Of a stretch of DNA of 64,000 nucleotides, positions 55,801 through 64,000 are shown one piece after another. The notes beneath the pieces were generated by a model, which saw nothing but the letters and a program-made list of their open reading frames with translations, was not told the origin of the DNA and did not search any database. The stretch's first letter is position 1, and every line of letters starts with the position of its first letter. The translations under genes and the position numbers were made by a program. Source of the DNA: Rhodeus uyekii (lineage: Eukaryota > Chordata > Actinopteri > Cypriniformes > Acheilognathidae); assembly GCA_037043235.1 (NCBI GenBank), contig JAWRVZ010000232.1:453715-517714 (forward strand), given 5' to 3'.

Positions 55801-58800
55801 AAAGTGAGTTTTTTAAAATTCCTTGGGTTTTAACATGTTGCTAGGGTGGTGTGGGAGGTTGTTAGGCTGTGTCTCTGTGGTTGTTAAGGTGGAGTATGAG
55901 GTTGCTAGGCTTTTACTGTGTGATTTTTCTGCATGGTTTCAAAGCTTTATTCTATAATTTCTACAACTTTTTTGAAGAAAAAGTGAGCTTTCTGAGATTG
56001 GGTGTTAGCATTTGTTGCTATGTTTTTGCATAGGATTGTTGCTGTCTGGTTGCTAGGTGTTTGTTGTATGATTTCCTGGGTGTTCGGTTGGTTGCTAGGC
56101 TGTTATGGGAGGTTGCTATGGTGGTATGGGATATTTATACGCGTTTGATATGTTATTTCAAGGCTGTTTGTGGTTGCCTGACTGTTATTATAGTGTCTTA
56201 GGTGCTGTGGGTGGTTGTTAGTCTGTTGCTGTGTAGTTGCTAGGTTTTTGATATTTGATTTGTGAGTGGATGCTAGGCTGTTGTAGAATTTATGCATGAT
56301 TGCTGCAGTGTTCTGAGTGGTTTCTAGTTTTCTATTATTATTATTTATATTATTTTCTGAGGTTTCTAAAATTAAGGTGGGTTTTATCATGTTGCTATGT
56401 GATTGCTAGGGTGTTCTGAGTAATTGGGTATAAAAACTGAAACCCAAAACTAAACATACGTACAAATGTTTGATTTCTACTCATTTCTGAAGAAGAAAAG
56501 CGAGGTTTCTAAGATCGCTAAGGTGGGTTTTATATACTGTGTAGTTAATAGGGTATTCTAGGTGGTTGCTAGGCTGTTGCTATGTAGTTGCTAGGGTCCT
56601 CTTGGTAGTTTGTAGGCTGTTGCTATGTGGTTTCTAGGGTGCTCTGGGTGGTTTATAATCTGTTGCTATGTAGTTGCTGGGGTGCTCTGGGTGGTTTATA
56701 GGCTGCTGCTATAAGGTTGTTGGTGTGCTATGGGTGGTTGCTAGGCTGTGGCTATGTGGTTGTTGGGGTGCTCTGGGTGGTTTATAATCTGTTGCTATGT
56801 AGTTGCTGGGGTGCTCTGGGTGGTTGCTAGGCTGTGGCTATGTGGTTGTTGGGGTGCTCTGGGTGATTGCTAGGCTGTTGTTATGTGGTTTCTGTGGTGC
56901 TATGGATGGTTGCTAGGCTGTGGCTATGTGGTTGTTGGGGTGCTATAGGTGGTTGCTAGGCTGTGGCTATGTGGTTGTTGGGGTGCTCTGGGTGGTTTAT
57001 AATCTGTTGCTATGTAGTTGCTGGGGTGCTCTGGGTGGTTGCTAGGCTGTGGCTATGTGGTTGTTGGGGTGCTCTGGGTGGTTGCTAGGCTGTGGCTATG
57101 TGGTTGTTGGGGTGCTCTGGGTGGTTGCTAGGCTGTTGTTATGTGGTTTCTGTGGTGCTATGGATGGTTGCTAGGCTGTGGCTATGTGGTTGCTGGGGTG
57201 TTATGGGTGGTTGCTAGGCTGTGGCTATGTGGTTGCTGGGGTGTTATGGGTGGTTGCTAGGCTGTGGCTATGTGGTTGCTGGGGTGTTATGGGTGGTTGC
57301 TAGGCTGTGGCTATGTGGTTGCTGGGGTGCTCTATGCAGTTTAGTTGCTTTCTTTCTGTCTAGTGTGAATATAGTCCTGCAGTGTTTGATTAACAGCATT
57401 TCTCTGTGTTTCCGTCAGATATCAGTGGGTTCTGGCGCTGCGGAGGCTGTGGAGCTCCAGTCCTGTATGGTTTCTCCTCTCTCAGATCCGCAGGCTCACA
57501 GCGGCTGGTCCATCATCAAAGACTCCTGTCCGTCCGACCCCTCCTTCACACTTCCAGAGAGAGAAGCCCTGGAAAAAAAACACAGCCTAGGAAGTGACCA
57601 AGAAGAGACCGATGCAGATGAAGAGGATGACAAGACCGAAAGAAAAGACAGCAGAAGACAGGGGGCCTGGAGACAGACAGGGAGCCGCAGTGGAGAAGAG
57701 AGAGCACGACGGGATAAAGAAAAGAGACACGACAGATTCAAAGCCAGAAAGCCTGAGGAACGCAGACGGAGGAGAAGGGATGATGAACGAGAGAGCGTGA
57801 ACATGCTGCGCTTCAGTTTCATCCTGCGGCCGGTCTATAATAACTCCATTCAGTTTCTGCACTGCCGGCTGCGTCTGTGTACGGCAGATGAGGGGCCCTC
57901 AGGAGCCGCCGCTCACATCTGTGCACAGGGGCCTCAGATACCTGCTCTCACACACAAACCTGCTTCTCAACAGGTACTGATTGGGTTATGACTGTAAAAT
58001 TTCAGTTTTAGTCGCTTGGGATAAAAGTGTCTTACTCACTGAACTACATCAGTACTGATAGGTTGCTCATAAGTCAGTGTTTTTAATACACATTCATATA
58101 TTTTGGAGTATTAAATTATACGAATAAAAATATGAATAATAGGTTATGAAATTGGTATTTTTTAGTACATGATTACTTGCTTAAATTACTCTAAATACCT
58201 TTAATGTAAAGGTGCATCGCATCAATATTGTTAGGAGCGTCTAAAAAACAAACACACACATTTACTAAAAACACACATTCACTCTAGAATGGAGTGACGC
58301 TGGAAACTGAACTATTCAATTCTTCATGATTCTTATCCTTAACAGCGATGACCACTAATGAGATCTCAGCATGACATAACATCTGCTAGTATAATATCTC
58401 ATACCTGTTTCTCTTGCTCATACAGTGTGAGGACAGAAAACTGTCTCGACCCGTATTGGTGACGTATCCTGTAGGGTTTCTTGCTCCCCCTCCTGGTTTG
58501 TACACATCAATGCAGCTGAGCTTTCATTCTCACAAACATTTTGCATTACATTAACTGACTGTGTGTGTGTGTGTGTTTCAGGTAAACTCACTGAGATGTC
58601 GAGACAGACTCCCAAACACAGCGGTGCGTGTCACACCAGCTTCATTCTGTTACTTGCACTCTTACAATTAAGTTTCTGAGTTGGCATCTTTTCAACTTTC
58701 CATGAAGAACTTTTGACATCCAAACTTTCAGAGTTTTTCTTTATTTTTGAAAAGGGTTCTTTAGATTTGATGCAGTTAAAGCTAAGAAAAGGTTATGTTA

Positions 58801-59824
58801 AAAACTTTTCAGTTATGTTTCAGAAAGTAAAATAGTTCTGAAGCACCATTTTTAGAACCTGTATTTAATGAGTGAAAGTTAATAAGTCATTTTTGCTCAT
58901 CCACCTTATCTCGCAAACGTGTGTTTATTTCCTGTGAATGTGAATATCCGGTCCTGCTTGACCCGTTCCGTACGGGACTCGAATCTGGGTCTCTGGCATG
59001 GGAGGTGGGGGTCCCACCAATCGCAGCCTCTAGCGTCAGTCACTAATGCGCCTCCTGAGATGAGGGGAGTGAGGTTTACACTCACAGCTCTTGGCCCTAC
59101 ACTCATCTCCCCCTAACCTCACTCCCATCCGGGTCACGGCACCAAATGTAACAGAGAGGCTTAAGTCTGCAGCCTCTAGCACCAGTCGTTTGTGCGACTC
59201 TTGAGATCAGGGAGTGAGGTTTACACACACAGCTCTTACTGGCCTACAATACACTCACCCCGCCAACCTCAGTCCCATCCGGGTCACGGCACCAAATCTA
59301 ACATGGAGGCTAAATACTGCAGCCTCCTTTACACATACACACACTTTACACACACACACACACAGCTCCTACTGGCCTACATATATGCAAGACTTCCTAT
59401 TCATGTTATCGCTAACTAGAACAATAACAAGAGTGCTGGAGAAGCACAACTGCAGTAAAAGTACACCAGACAGATGGAAATGTCTTGTGTTATTGTACTT
59501 CACACAGGATGTTTTACGCTGTGGTTTGTGTTCAGGAGCAGACGAGGGTCCTGTGCTGGTGGTCGTGTTCGCAGCGTTTGTGCTGGGTTTGTTCCTGATG
59601 GGGGCGCTGTGGTGCATCTACACTCAGACCGGTACAAACACGCAAAATGATCGTCTAACGTTTTTCTGCATGACAGATGGTTATTAAAACACGTTTGTTG
59701 GTTGTCAGGGAGGCGTGAGGTGACCCAGAGAGGCGGGTTTATTGAGACTTCTGGACAGACCACCTTCTTCAGAAACACACCGACACTGATGGAGCAAACC
59801 AGCAGTTTCCACGAGGTGAACTAA
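43689..59824 (+). CDS. tgfbr3l: betaglycan-like TGF-beta receptor type 3
   Basis: Membrane co-receptor family that presents TGF-beta ligands or inhibin to signalling receptors. Coding exons: 43689-43749, 44306-44466, 44538-44675, 45608-45782, 45860-46028, 46419-46563, 46644-46839, 52417-52535, 53479-53628, 53928-54017, 54515-54739, 57419-57973, 58426-58495, 58582-58623, 59536-59631, 59709-59824. These sum to 2508 nt (835 codons plus stop) with consistent phases; human TGFBR3 is about 851. The start ATG opens a signal peptide (LLCLLLAVV). Wording fits TGFBR3 clearly better than endoglin (for example LSQNYLA, EVHII, TSYTEADLANRF). Synteny with pkn1 suggests the TGFBR3L ohnolog, but unlike mammalian TGFBR3L it keeps the orphan domain; tgfbr3 duplicate is the alternative. 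The 58426-58495 boundary (donor GTTTGT) is the least certain. Confidence 0.88.
44915..45586. mobile_element. hAT-type MITE with 8-bp target duplication
   Basis: 672-bp insertion flanked by a perfect 8-bp direct repeat GGTGTTCA (44907-44914 and 45587-45594), with inverted ends GAGTGTTGGGAA and TTTTCCCAACACTG. An 8-bp duplication and CAGTGTTGGG-like ends indicate the hAT superfamily. No transposase. The duplicated target ends 13 bp before the exon that starts at 45608. Confidence 0.8.
46127..46262 (+). mobile_element. tRNA-derived SINE, copy 4
   Basis: Sense copy in a betaglycan-like intron: GGTCATGGGTTCGATTCCCA (B box), AAGAACTGATTAGAATGTCA and GAATGCAATGCAAGT; the tail is shortened (CTGATAAATGCACG). 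Confidence 0.8.
47523..47594 (+). other. tRNA-Asp-like segment in the DIRS leader
   Basis: 72 bases align without gaps to vertebrate tRNA-Asp as I know it: TACAGTGGATAGTG in the D-arm/A-box position, CCTATCATGCGGGAGACCGG across the anticodon arm and variable loop, and GGGTTTCGGAGCCCCGG in the T-arm. The anticodon position reads ATC rather than GTC and the acceptor stem does not pair, so it should not be a working tRNA. Confidence 0.55.
47827..48660 (+). pseudogene. DIRS gag remnant, copy 2
   Basis: Three overlapping broken frames encode SSSESEIDLASVDPVEEDSP, LHAEVSRSWGRPAS and GPEAVAELRRTVDLSLRATR followed by VGRSMAALVATERHLF, characteristic of fish DIRS gag. A TGA at about 48194 and a stop at 48551 interrupt it. 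Confidence 0.7.
48940..50270 (+). pseudogene. DIRS reverse transcriptase/RNase H remnant, copy 2
   Basis: Begins QALVMEQEVDTLLAKGAI and FSCYFIVPKGG, the N-terminal reverse-transcriptase words of DIRS elements, then a stop at 49453. Compared with copy 1 about 60 bp spanning the catalytic Y-x-D-D position (around 49578) is deleted. The KKSVxSPT segment follows twice in tandem (49740-49880 and 49900-50030), then YTCTLFPPITLLPGVL just before the recombinase. Confidence 0.7.
50309..51410 (+). pseudogene. DIRS tyrosine recombinase remnant, copy 2
   Basis: First frame: SRAPSTRKLYALKWKLFTSW and LSPSTLKVYVAAIAACHVPL. After a frameshift near 50835 the second frame continues LLAIASLKRVGDLQALLVAP to YESAGHASPL, and a TGA follows at 51247. 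The remaining C-terminus is still readable (AHSTRSMAASKALLSG, AAGWSSPHTFMRFHQLDL). The position where intact relatives carry the nucleophilic Tyr (RFY) appears to read RFH. Dead in at least three ways. Confidence 0.8.
52417..54739 (+). CDS. tgfbr3l: betaglycan-like exons 8-11: first part of ZP domain
   Basis: Exons 52417-52535, 53479-53628, 53928-54017 and 54515-54739. ZP-N features: LSWQCEGGALLVTVDTHIL, VTLRDRDCKAEFNGSHFLL, VIACGTEGEM and VHYTNTVFLWKQ. The next segment (WEGLNNDTDWESLHET) replaces the acidic Ser-Gly region that carries glycosaminoglycan in TGFBR3; no Ser-Gly-acidic site is present. ISCDSSLSAH and MELSVTQAYEKRAVGPCVIS lead toward ZP-C. Confidence 0.87.
52556..53118. repeat. 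21-bp minisatellite with higher-order structure
   Basis: About 26 tandem 21-bp units (consensus near TTCTAAGTTTATATCTGGATA). Variants succeed each other in the order TTTAAA, GGATA, TTTGGAAA, CATATCTGGAAA, and that set of four recurs as an 84-bp higher-order unit. Because 21 is a multiple of three, long open frames of a 7-residue repeat appear on both strands; they are artefacts. The array lies 20 bp after a coding exon. Confidence 0.92.
53234..53395 (+). mobile_element. tRNA-derived SINE, copy 5
   Basis: Sense copy about 85 bp before exon 53479: GGGTTCGATTCCCAGGGAAA, AAGAACTGATTAGAATGTCA, CGCTTTGGATAAAAGCGTCT and ATAAATGCATGAAT. Confidence 0.82.
55300..57335. repeat. 43-bp minisatellite array (GGTTGCTAGGCTG)
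   Basis: In the intron before exon 57419. From about 56560 to 57335 units of 43 bp (GGTTGCTAGGCTGTGGCTAT then GTGGTTGTTGGGGTGCTCTG) are well ordered and the last ones nearly identical; from 55300 to 56560 the repeat is increasingly degenerate. The array ends about 85 bp before the exon. Between 54740 and 55300 there is only a short tandem duplication around GACTGACACCTAGCAACAAG. Confidence 0.9.
57419..57973 (+). CDS. tgfbr3l: betaglycan-like exon 12: ZP-C with charged insert
   Basis: A 185-codon exon. It opens ISVGSGAAEAVELQSCMVSP, has the conserved WSIIKDSCPSDPSF, then an insert of about 80 residues (57557-57796) composed almost only of Glu, Asp, Lys and Arg, including EETDADEEDDK and EERRRRRRDDER. 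It then resumes with the ZP-C core LRFSFILRPVYNNSIQFLHC and LRLCTADEG. TGFBR3 has only about 20 residues at the insert position. The open frame runs straight through without a plausible intron. Confidence 0.88.
58426..59824 (+). CDS. tgfbr3l: betaglycan-like exons 13-16: juxtamembrane, membrane span, tail
   Basis: Exons 58426-58495 (CEDRKLSRPVLVTYPVG), 58582-58623 (KLTEMSRQTPKHS), 59536-59631 and 59709-59824. The membrane span is VLVVVFAAFVLGLFLMGALW, matching the FAAFVIGALLTGALW pattern of TGFBR3. The tail is about 43 residues (TGRREVTQRGGFIETSGQ, ending SSFHEVN) and lacks the Ser/Thr-rich end with a class I PDZ ligand that TGFBR3 and endoglin share. The reading frame requires the 70-nt form of the first of these exons; using the nearer GTGACG donor would break phase. 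Confidence 0.78.
58985..59330. repeat. tandem 150-bp repeat in the penultimate long intron
   Basis: About two units sharing CAGCCTCTAGC, GGGAGTGAGGTTTACAC, ACAGCTCTT and CCCATCCGGGTCACGGCACC. The unit boundary GGCACCAAATGTAAC is typical of certain dispersed fish repeats; family not assigned. A degenerate AAGAACC-type MITE precedes it at 58677-58865. Confidence 0.6.
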
Positions 59825-59952
59825 AGATACGACACGACCATCCGTGACAGAATAAACTATCATGTGATCTCTGCCTCTGTTTAAAGCTGAATTTGTGTAT
59901 CAGTGTTCTGAAGTGCTTGTAGCCTAACTATTGAACCCTGTTTCCGCCACGG

Positions 59953-59958
59953 AATAAA
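59953..59958 (+). terminator. tgfbr3l: polyadenylation signal of betaglycan-like gene
   Basis: Canonical AATAAA (GGAATAAAACAATAC) 129 bases after the stop codon, followed by a GT-rich stretch. Confidence 0.65.
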
Positions 59959-59959
59959 A

Positions 59960-61295
59960 CAATACAATGGTGATCGTGACTCGCAATTCTGTAGATAAAC
60001 AAACTGTGAGGGAAGAGTCAGAATTGTGATATTTAATACCCAATTACTTTTATTTATTGGTAGAAACAGGTTTATATGTAGGCCTAATGATTTCTACTTG
60101 CTGCTTTTATTTTGCTGCTAATGTAACAATTTTGTAAAAACGATGTTATAGATTTGTGCTCCGTTTATTCAATCTTCACTCATTTAATTGTGTTTAATGT
60201 AGCGTGTTTTAGTTCTTACGTGAGTGTCAGTATTAAAGAACTAAACTCAGAGAGTTGGGGTTGGGAAGGATCTAAATTATCATTTGTACTTAGACAGTTC
60301 ATCACTTAATATAACTAAATATAAACTTCTGTTGAGAGCATGAGAATGTTGAAGTACTGTCACAAATTACAGTCGATGTTCTTATAAACCTGTTGCATTA
60401 CTATATTTGTTATTAAAAGTCATATCATGGATATCGGCATGATTCTTGATCATTTGAAATGGGAGTTTGTATGATCTCTCATACAAAGATTTGAAATGAA
60501 TTTGAAACGAGAGTTTGTGTGACGTTCCTCAGGAATCCTTATGATTATGACATCACAACCATAAATACGCCACATCCCAGACAGCAACAAAGTGTCGGAC
60601 ACTTCTGGTACATGTGGATTCAGTGTCTACCGGATCTGGGCCAACACTATGACACATGAAGAGCTCAGTGTAACAGTGTTGTAGTCGAGAGCATCTAAAC
60701 CGAGACCAAGTCAGTGCAAGACCGAGTCAAGACCAGACCAGACCTCCTCAAAATAATCAGAAACATCCATATCTACTGTCTGAGAAAGGTCTTATATTTA
60801 ATCAATAAAACAAATTAGAATAATTAGACCACATGTTGTTGAAATACCAATCTAAAATGTTAGACACTTAATATTAACTTCTTGTTTATTGAATGTTTGC
60901 AATCGTACTCTTATTTGTGAAAATCTGAGTCTTGCTCACTCTTGTGATGTTGCATAATCATATCCTATGTTAAAATATAAAATAAAAGATCTCACGCAAG
61001 TATTTTTTTTTCCTTGCATTTTGTGGGCATGAATTTTGGCCATTTGTCTTTTAAATCAATCTTGCATGGATTTCAAATCCGAAACAACAGTAACAAAAGA
61101 AACCACATAAGAAATAAGTTATTGACTGCATTTACATCAAATCACACTAATGATTTTAACAGATTAACCAGACAATGCTCCAGTAATTGAATGATGAACT
61201 CACAGTTATTGGTCTTGATCGATCTTGAGATAAAATCCTGAGTCCTCAGTTGGAGACAAGACCAAGACATTTAAAAACAGCATCAAGTGCATTAT
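59960..61295. other. intergenic between convergent genes
   Basis: The betaglycan-like gene and the Gfi1-like gene converge here. 60680-61270 carries inverted wording (CGAGACCAAG near 60700 and GAGACAAGACCAAG near 61253) suggesting a dispersed repeat of about 0.57 kb. No gene seen. Confidence 0.45.
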
Positions 61296-61300
61296 ATTCA

Positions 61301-61450
61301 TGCATTTAACAGACACTTTTATCTAAAGTGACTTGCATTGCATTCAAGAAACACATTGACATTCTAATCAGTTCTTGCTTTCCCTGGGAATCGAACCCAT
61401 GACCTTGATGTTGCATGCGCCGCTCTCTACTGTTGAGCTACAGGAAAGCC
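61301..61450 (-). mobile_element. tRNA-derived SINE, copy 6
   Basis: Antisense copy, about 180 bp past the stop of the Gfi1-like gene (whose strand it shares): TCTAAAGTGACTTGCATTGC, TCTAATCAGTTCTTGCTTTC, GGGAATCGAACCCATGACC. Confidence 0.82.
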
Positions 61451-61632
61451 AGTACCACAACACTAATCACAGATCTTAAAGCTAAACAGTATGTGATGTG
61501 AACTTGACGTGTTCAGACACATTTCACAATGCAACAACGTATGCATTTAAGACAGATGCAAATGTCTTAAAGGCTACAACAACATTAGACAGTGAATTTT
61601 AGCAACAAATTAAAGGTGTTTTTGCATGTTGC

Positions 61633-62976
61633 TCAGGTGCCGTGATACTGTCCTCTGTCGTTCTCTGAGTGTGTCTGTAGGTGGCGCTGTAGCTCTATTC
61701 TCCTCTGGAAGCTGAGTGAGCAGTGCGGGCAGCTGAACGGCTGGAAGCTGCTGTGTTTCCTGCTGTGTGTGATCAGATTGGAGCTCTGACTGAACGCTTT
61801 ACCGCACACCACACACACATGAGGCTTCTCACCTGAGAGATGACAGCGATCACACACACATTAGCACGTCTACTTTTTTTGTACACAGCCAGATAATCGC
61901 TTACAACATAACCAGATAAGATACCGCAACAAGAAATATGTAAATTCACACCAGACAAGACCAATCAATCATAAAATCACCTCCGTAATATTTAGTAAAC
62001 AGTCCAGTTACACCATTTTTACATCATTACTAAATGTTTGAGACCATCTTTGTCGTAGAATACACTCGTTTGCACAGTTTGAACGTTTCTGTTTCCTTTC
62101 ATTTCGTTTTTCAGAATGGCTATTTAAAAAATATAAAAAAAATATAATCATTTCACGATAAATAAAGCATATAATCCTAAATGTAGATTCTAATTTTCAG
62201 ACACATCATATGTTGTTCGTGCCGCATCATCAAAAATAGAAACAGTTTTGTTCTAAAATAGAATATTCGCGTATCGCCGTCACAAATTGTTTTTGGTGGG
62301 AAAAACGGATGTCGCCTGGAACACTATGTCTTTAAAAAGACAACAATAACTTTCAACAAAAACAATGGGAAGAACGATATGTGTGTACTTTACCGGTGTG
62401 TATGAACGTGTGTTTCTTCATGTCAGATTTCTGGTGGAATCTCTTTCCGCAGAAGGGACACGGGAACGGACGTGTGTCCGAGTGAATGAGCAGGTGTGTG
62501 GAGAGAGTCGACGACCTCTTGAACACCTTCCCACAAATCTTGCAGTCGAAACTCCGCTCCTGAAACACACGTTCACTCATGAAGCACAGCTGGCACTCTG
62601 CTCATTATATTTATGCAGTGTGTTTATTTTCTGTATGAATTATATCTGGATGATCTACTACATCTACTCATCGTTCGCACGATTTTAGACGTTTTAAACA
62701 ACATTTGATAAAAAATAAACAATTTTTTAGTGCTTCAAAGTAAATAAAATGAATGAAAAATGTTGCCTAAGTAGCTGAAAGGTGAAGCTTTTGTATTGTA
62801 TTTTATTTCAGTTAATGTTTATTGTATTCCTCTGGTTGATTTGAGTTCAGTACTTACTCTCACCCTGAGTATTTCTGTAGGTCTGTACCCATAATGCTGC
62901 TGGGCGTGGCTCATGGAGTCAGCCAATGGGAGCGCAGCTCTGGTGACATGTGGCTTGCACAGGTGAGAGGTCAAAC
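61633..62976 (-). CDS. gfi1-like: Gfi1-family zinc-finger repressor, 3' part
   Basis: Nuclear transcriptional repressor family with C2H2 fingers that bind an AATC core. Minus-strand exons in transcript order: 62976-62864, 62559-62394, 61832-61633 (stop TGA 61635-61633); all have AG/GT borders and matching phases. The middle exon encodes ERSFDCKICGKVFKRSSTLS and FHQKSDMKKHTFIH; the last encodes EKPHVCVVCGKAFSQSSNLI and a divergent final finger FSCPHCSLSFQRRIELQRH. These correspond to fingers 3-6 of Gfi1/Gfi1b. The preceding exon has no finger (LTSHLCKPHVTRAALPLADS, then MSHAQQHYGYRP), whereas Gfi1 has fingers 1-2 there. The N-terminal SNAG repression domain would lie beyond the window. Which Gfi1 paralog this is cannot be settled here. 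Confidence 0.85.
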
Positions 62977-63462
62977 CTACAGCAGAGGACAGGAGCTGAA
63001 GAAGACATATTCATATTAATATCACACAATATCAGCAGCCATGGAAATGACGCTGTGTTTCACATTGTTCTGATGTGTTTTTGATCTATCATGAGAGCCT
63101 ATGCAAATCGCATTTGGGGTTTAAAACATGCACGTGCACATATAATGTTCCTAAACCACACAAAAACCACATGTTTTTTGTGTAATTTTGCAAATGTGTG
63201 AAAATCTAGTCAGGTGATGAGATCAGGATCTGAGTTTCATCACATCTCATATGAGAACATCGGTTTCTTTGCAGAAATCTTTACGTTTTACTCTTTTACT
63301 GTTGAGTTCTTGCTTTAGAAAATGCAATTTAGTGTTCTAGCAATGCTTTCTTCCTTTGATCAAATGATATACTAAAAACTGAAATATTTTTCCTTTCCGT
63401 TTTTTAAACGTTTCATGTATGCGACAATGTTGTTCAACAATCCCTGTTCACACAGATACGCA

Positions 63463-63893
63463 AAATGGCTAAAAACGCTGTAATATTCATGCCAGGCCAG
63501 TAGTTGGCGATATAGACTGAACACTCAATACACATGCGCATGACATCACCGTTTTCACAAATTCTAATTTTTTAGCTTAGACAGGGACAATAACAATATC
63601 ACTTTCAAAAACTTGCACTTTGAAACCTGTTTTAAAATGTTTTCAGGCCCCCAAATGCCTTTGTCGCATAAATGAACGACCAAAGCGCATAAAAAGTTTT
63701 CAATTTATAGATGAAAATGGTGTTGTGTAAACTATACAGTTACCATCTCTCAAACAGAATCTGTGAAAACAGTGACGTCACACACATCAGATGTTCAGTC
63801 TATAGACGCCTAGTGTTTCTTTACAAACTCTTAAAGTGTTATCGCCATCTACTGGCCTGGCATGAATAAATACAGCATTGCGACTCATTTACA
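63463..63893. repeat. inverted-repeat MITE near the right edge
   Basis: Arms of about 50 bp: TTCATGCCAGGCCAGTAGTT at 63486 and its near-complement ending at 63866 (CTACTGGCCTGGCATGAA), with a second inner inverted pair (AGACTGAACA and TGTTCAGTCT). About 430 bp, no ORF. Lies upstream of the last visible Gfi1-like exon, probably in an intron. Confidence 0.7.
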
Positions 63894-64000
63894 GAGATTT
63901 ATGTGAATGGAGATTGATTTGACAGCATTGCATCTGTATGCAAAAACACAAGGATCAACTGTTCAGGTTTAGTACATCGTATTCGTGTAAATTTACCCTA

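Noticed and set aside
58426..58458. Shorter 33-nt form of the first juxtamembrane exon using a GTGACG donor
   Set aside because: It would leave the membrane-span exon out of frame, whereas the 70-nt form restores a continuous frame through the span and tail.
43689..59824. Endoglin (eng) as the identity of the receptor gene
   Set aside because: Conserved wording in the orphan and ZP domains fits TGFBR3 clearly better, although the Gfi1/PKN neighbourhood alone would also fit endoglin.
1..64000. CRISPR arrays, bacterial operons, prophage or plasmid features
   Set aside because: The tandem arrays lack spacers and all genes have spliceosomal introns; the DNA is vertebrate.

Overview
The window looks like vertebrate, and specifically teleost (probably cyprinid) fish, genomic DNA. 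It has intron-rich genes with GT/AG junctions, abundant AC/GT/AT microsatellites, tRNA-derived SINEs, several families of fish-type miniature DNA transposons, and two DIRS-type tyrosine-recombinase retrotransposons. Species is not determinable from the sequence alone.

Three host genes are present. (1) pkn1, plus strand, 8265-32065: 22 coding exons can be assembled with conserved phases into 946 codons plus stop. They encode a Rho-effector protein kinase N with three HR1 coiled-coil repeats, a C2-like domain and an AGC kinase domain with its C-terminal extension. (2) A full-length betaglycan (TGF-beta type III receptor) relative, plus strand, coding 43689-59824: 16 coding exons assemble to 835 codons plus stop. 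It has a signal peptide, orphan domain, ZP domain, one membrane span and a short cytoplasmic tail unlike the TGFBR3/endoglin tail. (3) The 3' part of a Gfi1-family zinc-finger repressor on the minus strand, 61633-62976, running off the right edge. Kinase N, betaglycan/endoglin and Gfi1 are also linked in human as PKN2-TGFBR3-GFI1 (1p22) and PKN3-ENG-GFI1B (9q34), so this window probably shows a further ohnologous copy of the block, related to human 19p13 (PKN1, TGFBR3L).

Layout: 1-8.2 kb is intergenic (repeats, LINE scraps, possible conserved elements). 8.3-33.6 kb is pkn1, whose introns carry a piggyBac-like MITE, pogo/Tigger-like elements on both sides of exon 2, a 1.9-kb Tigger-like element holding an intact 164-codon membrane-protein ORF, and a reverse-oriented DIRS element between the DFG and activation-loop exons. 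33.6-42.4 kb is intergenic with a dead Tc1-like transposase. 42.4-60 kb is the betaglycan-like gene, with a CpG-rich promoter/leader, a hAT MITE with a perfect 8-bp target duplication 13 bp from an exon, a second DIRS element in forward orientation, and two large intronic minisatellites. 60-64 kb holds the Gfi1-like exons and a MITE.

The host genes share signalling themes (Rho-dependent kinase, TGF-beta/inhibin co-receptor, haematopoietic repressor), but nothing in the sequence shows that they act together; their adjacency is best read as inherited linkage. The most unusual items are the intact ORF inside the Tigger-like element, the tRNA-Asp-like segment in the DIRS leader, the charged insert and altered tail of the betaglycan-like protein, and the transposon arms arranged as inverted repeats around pkn1 exon 2.
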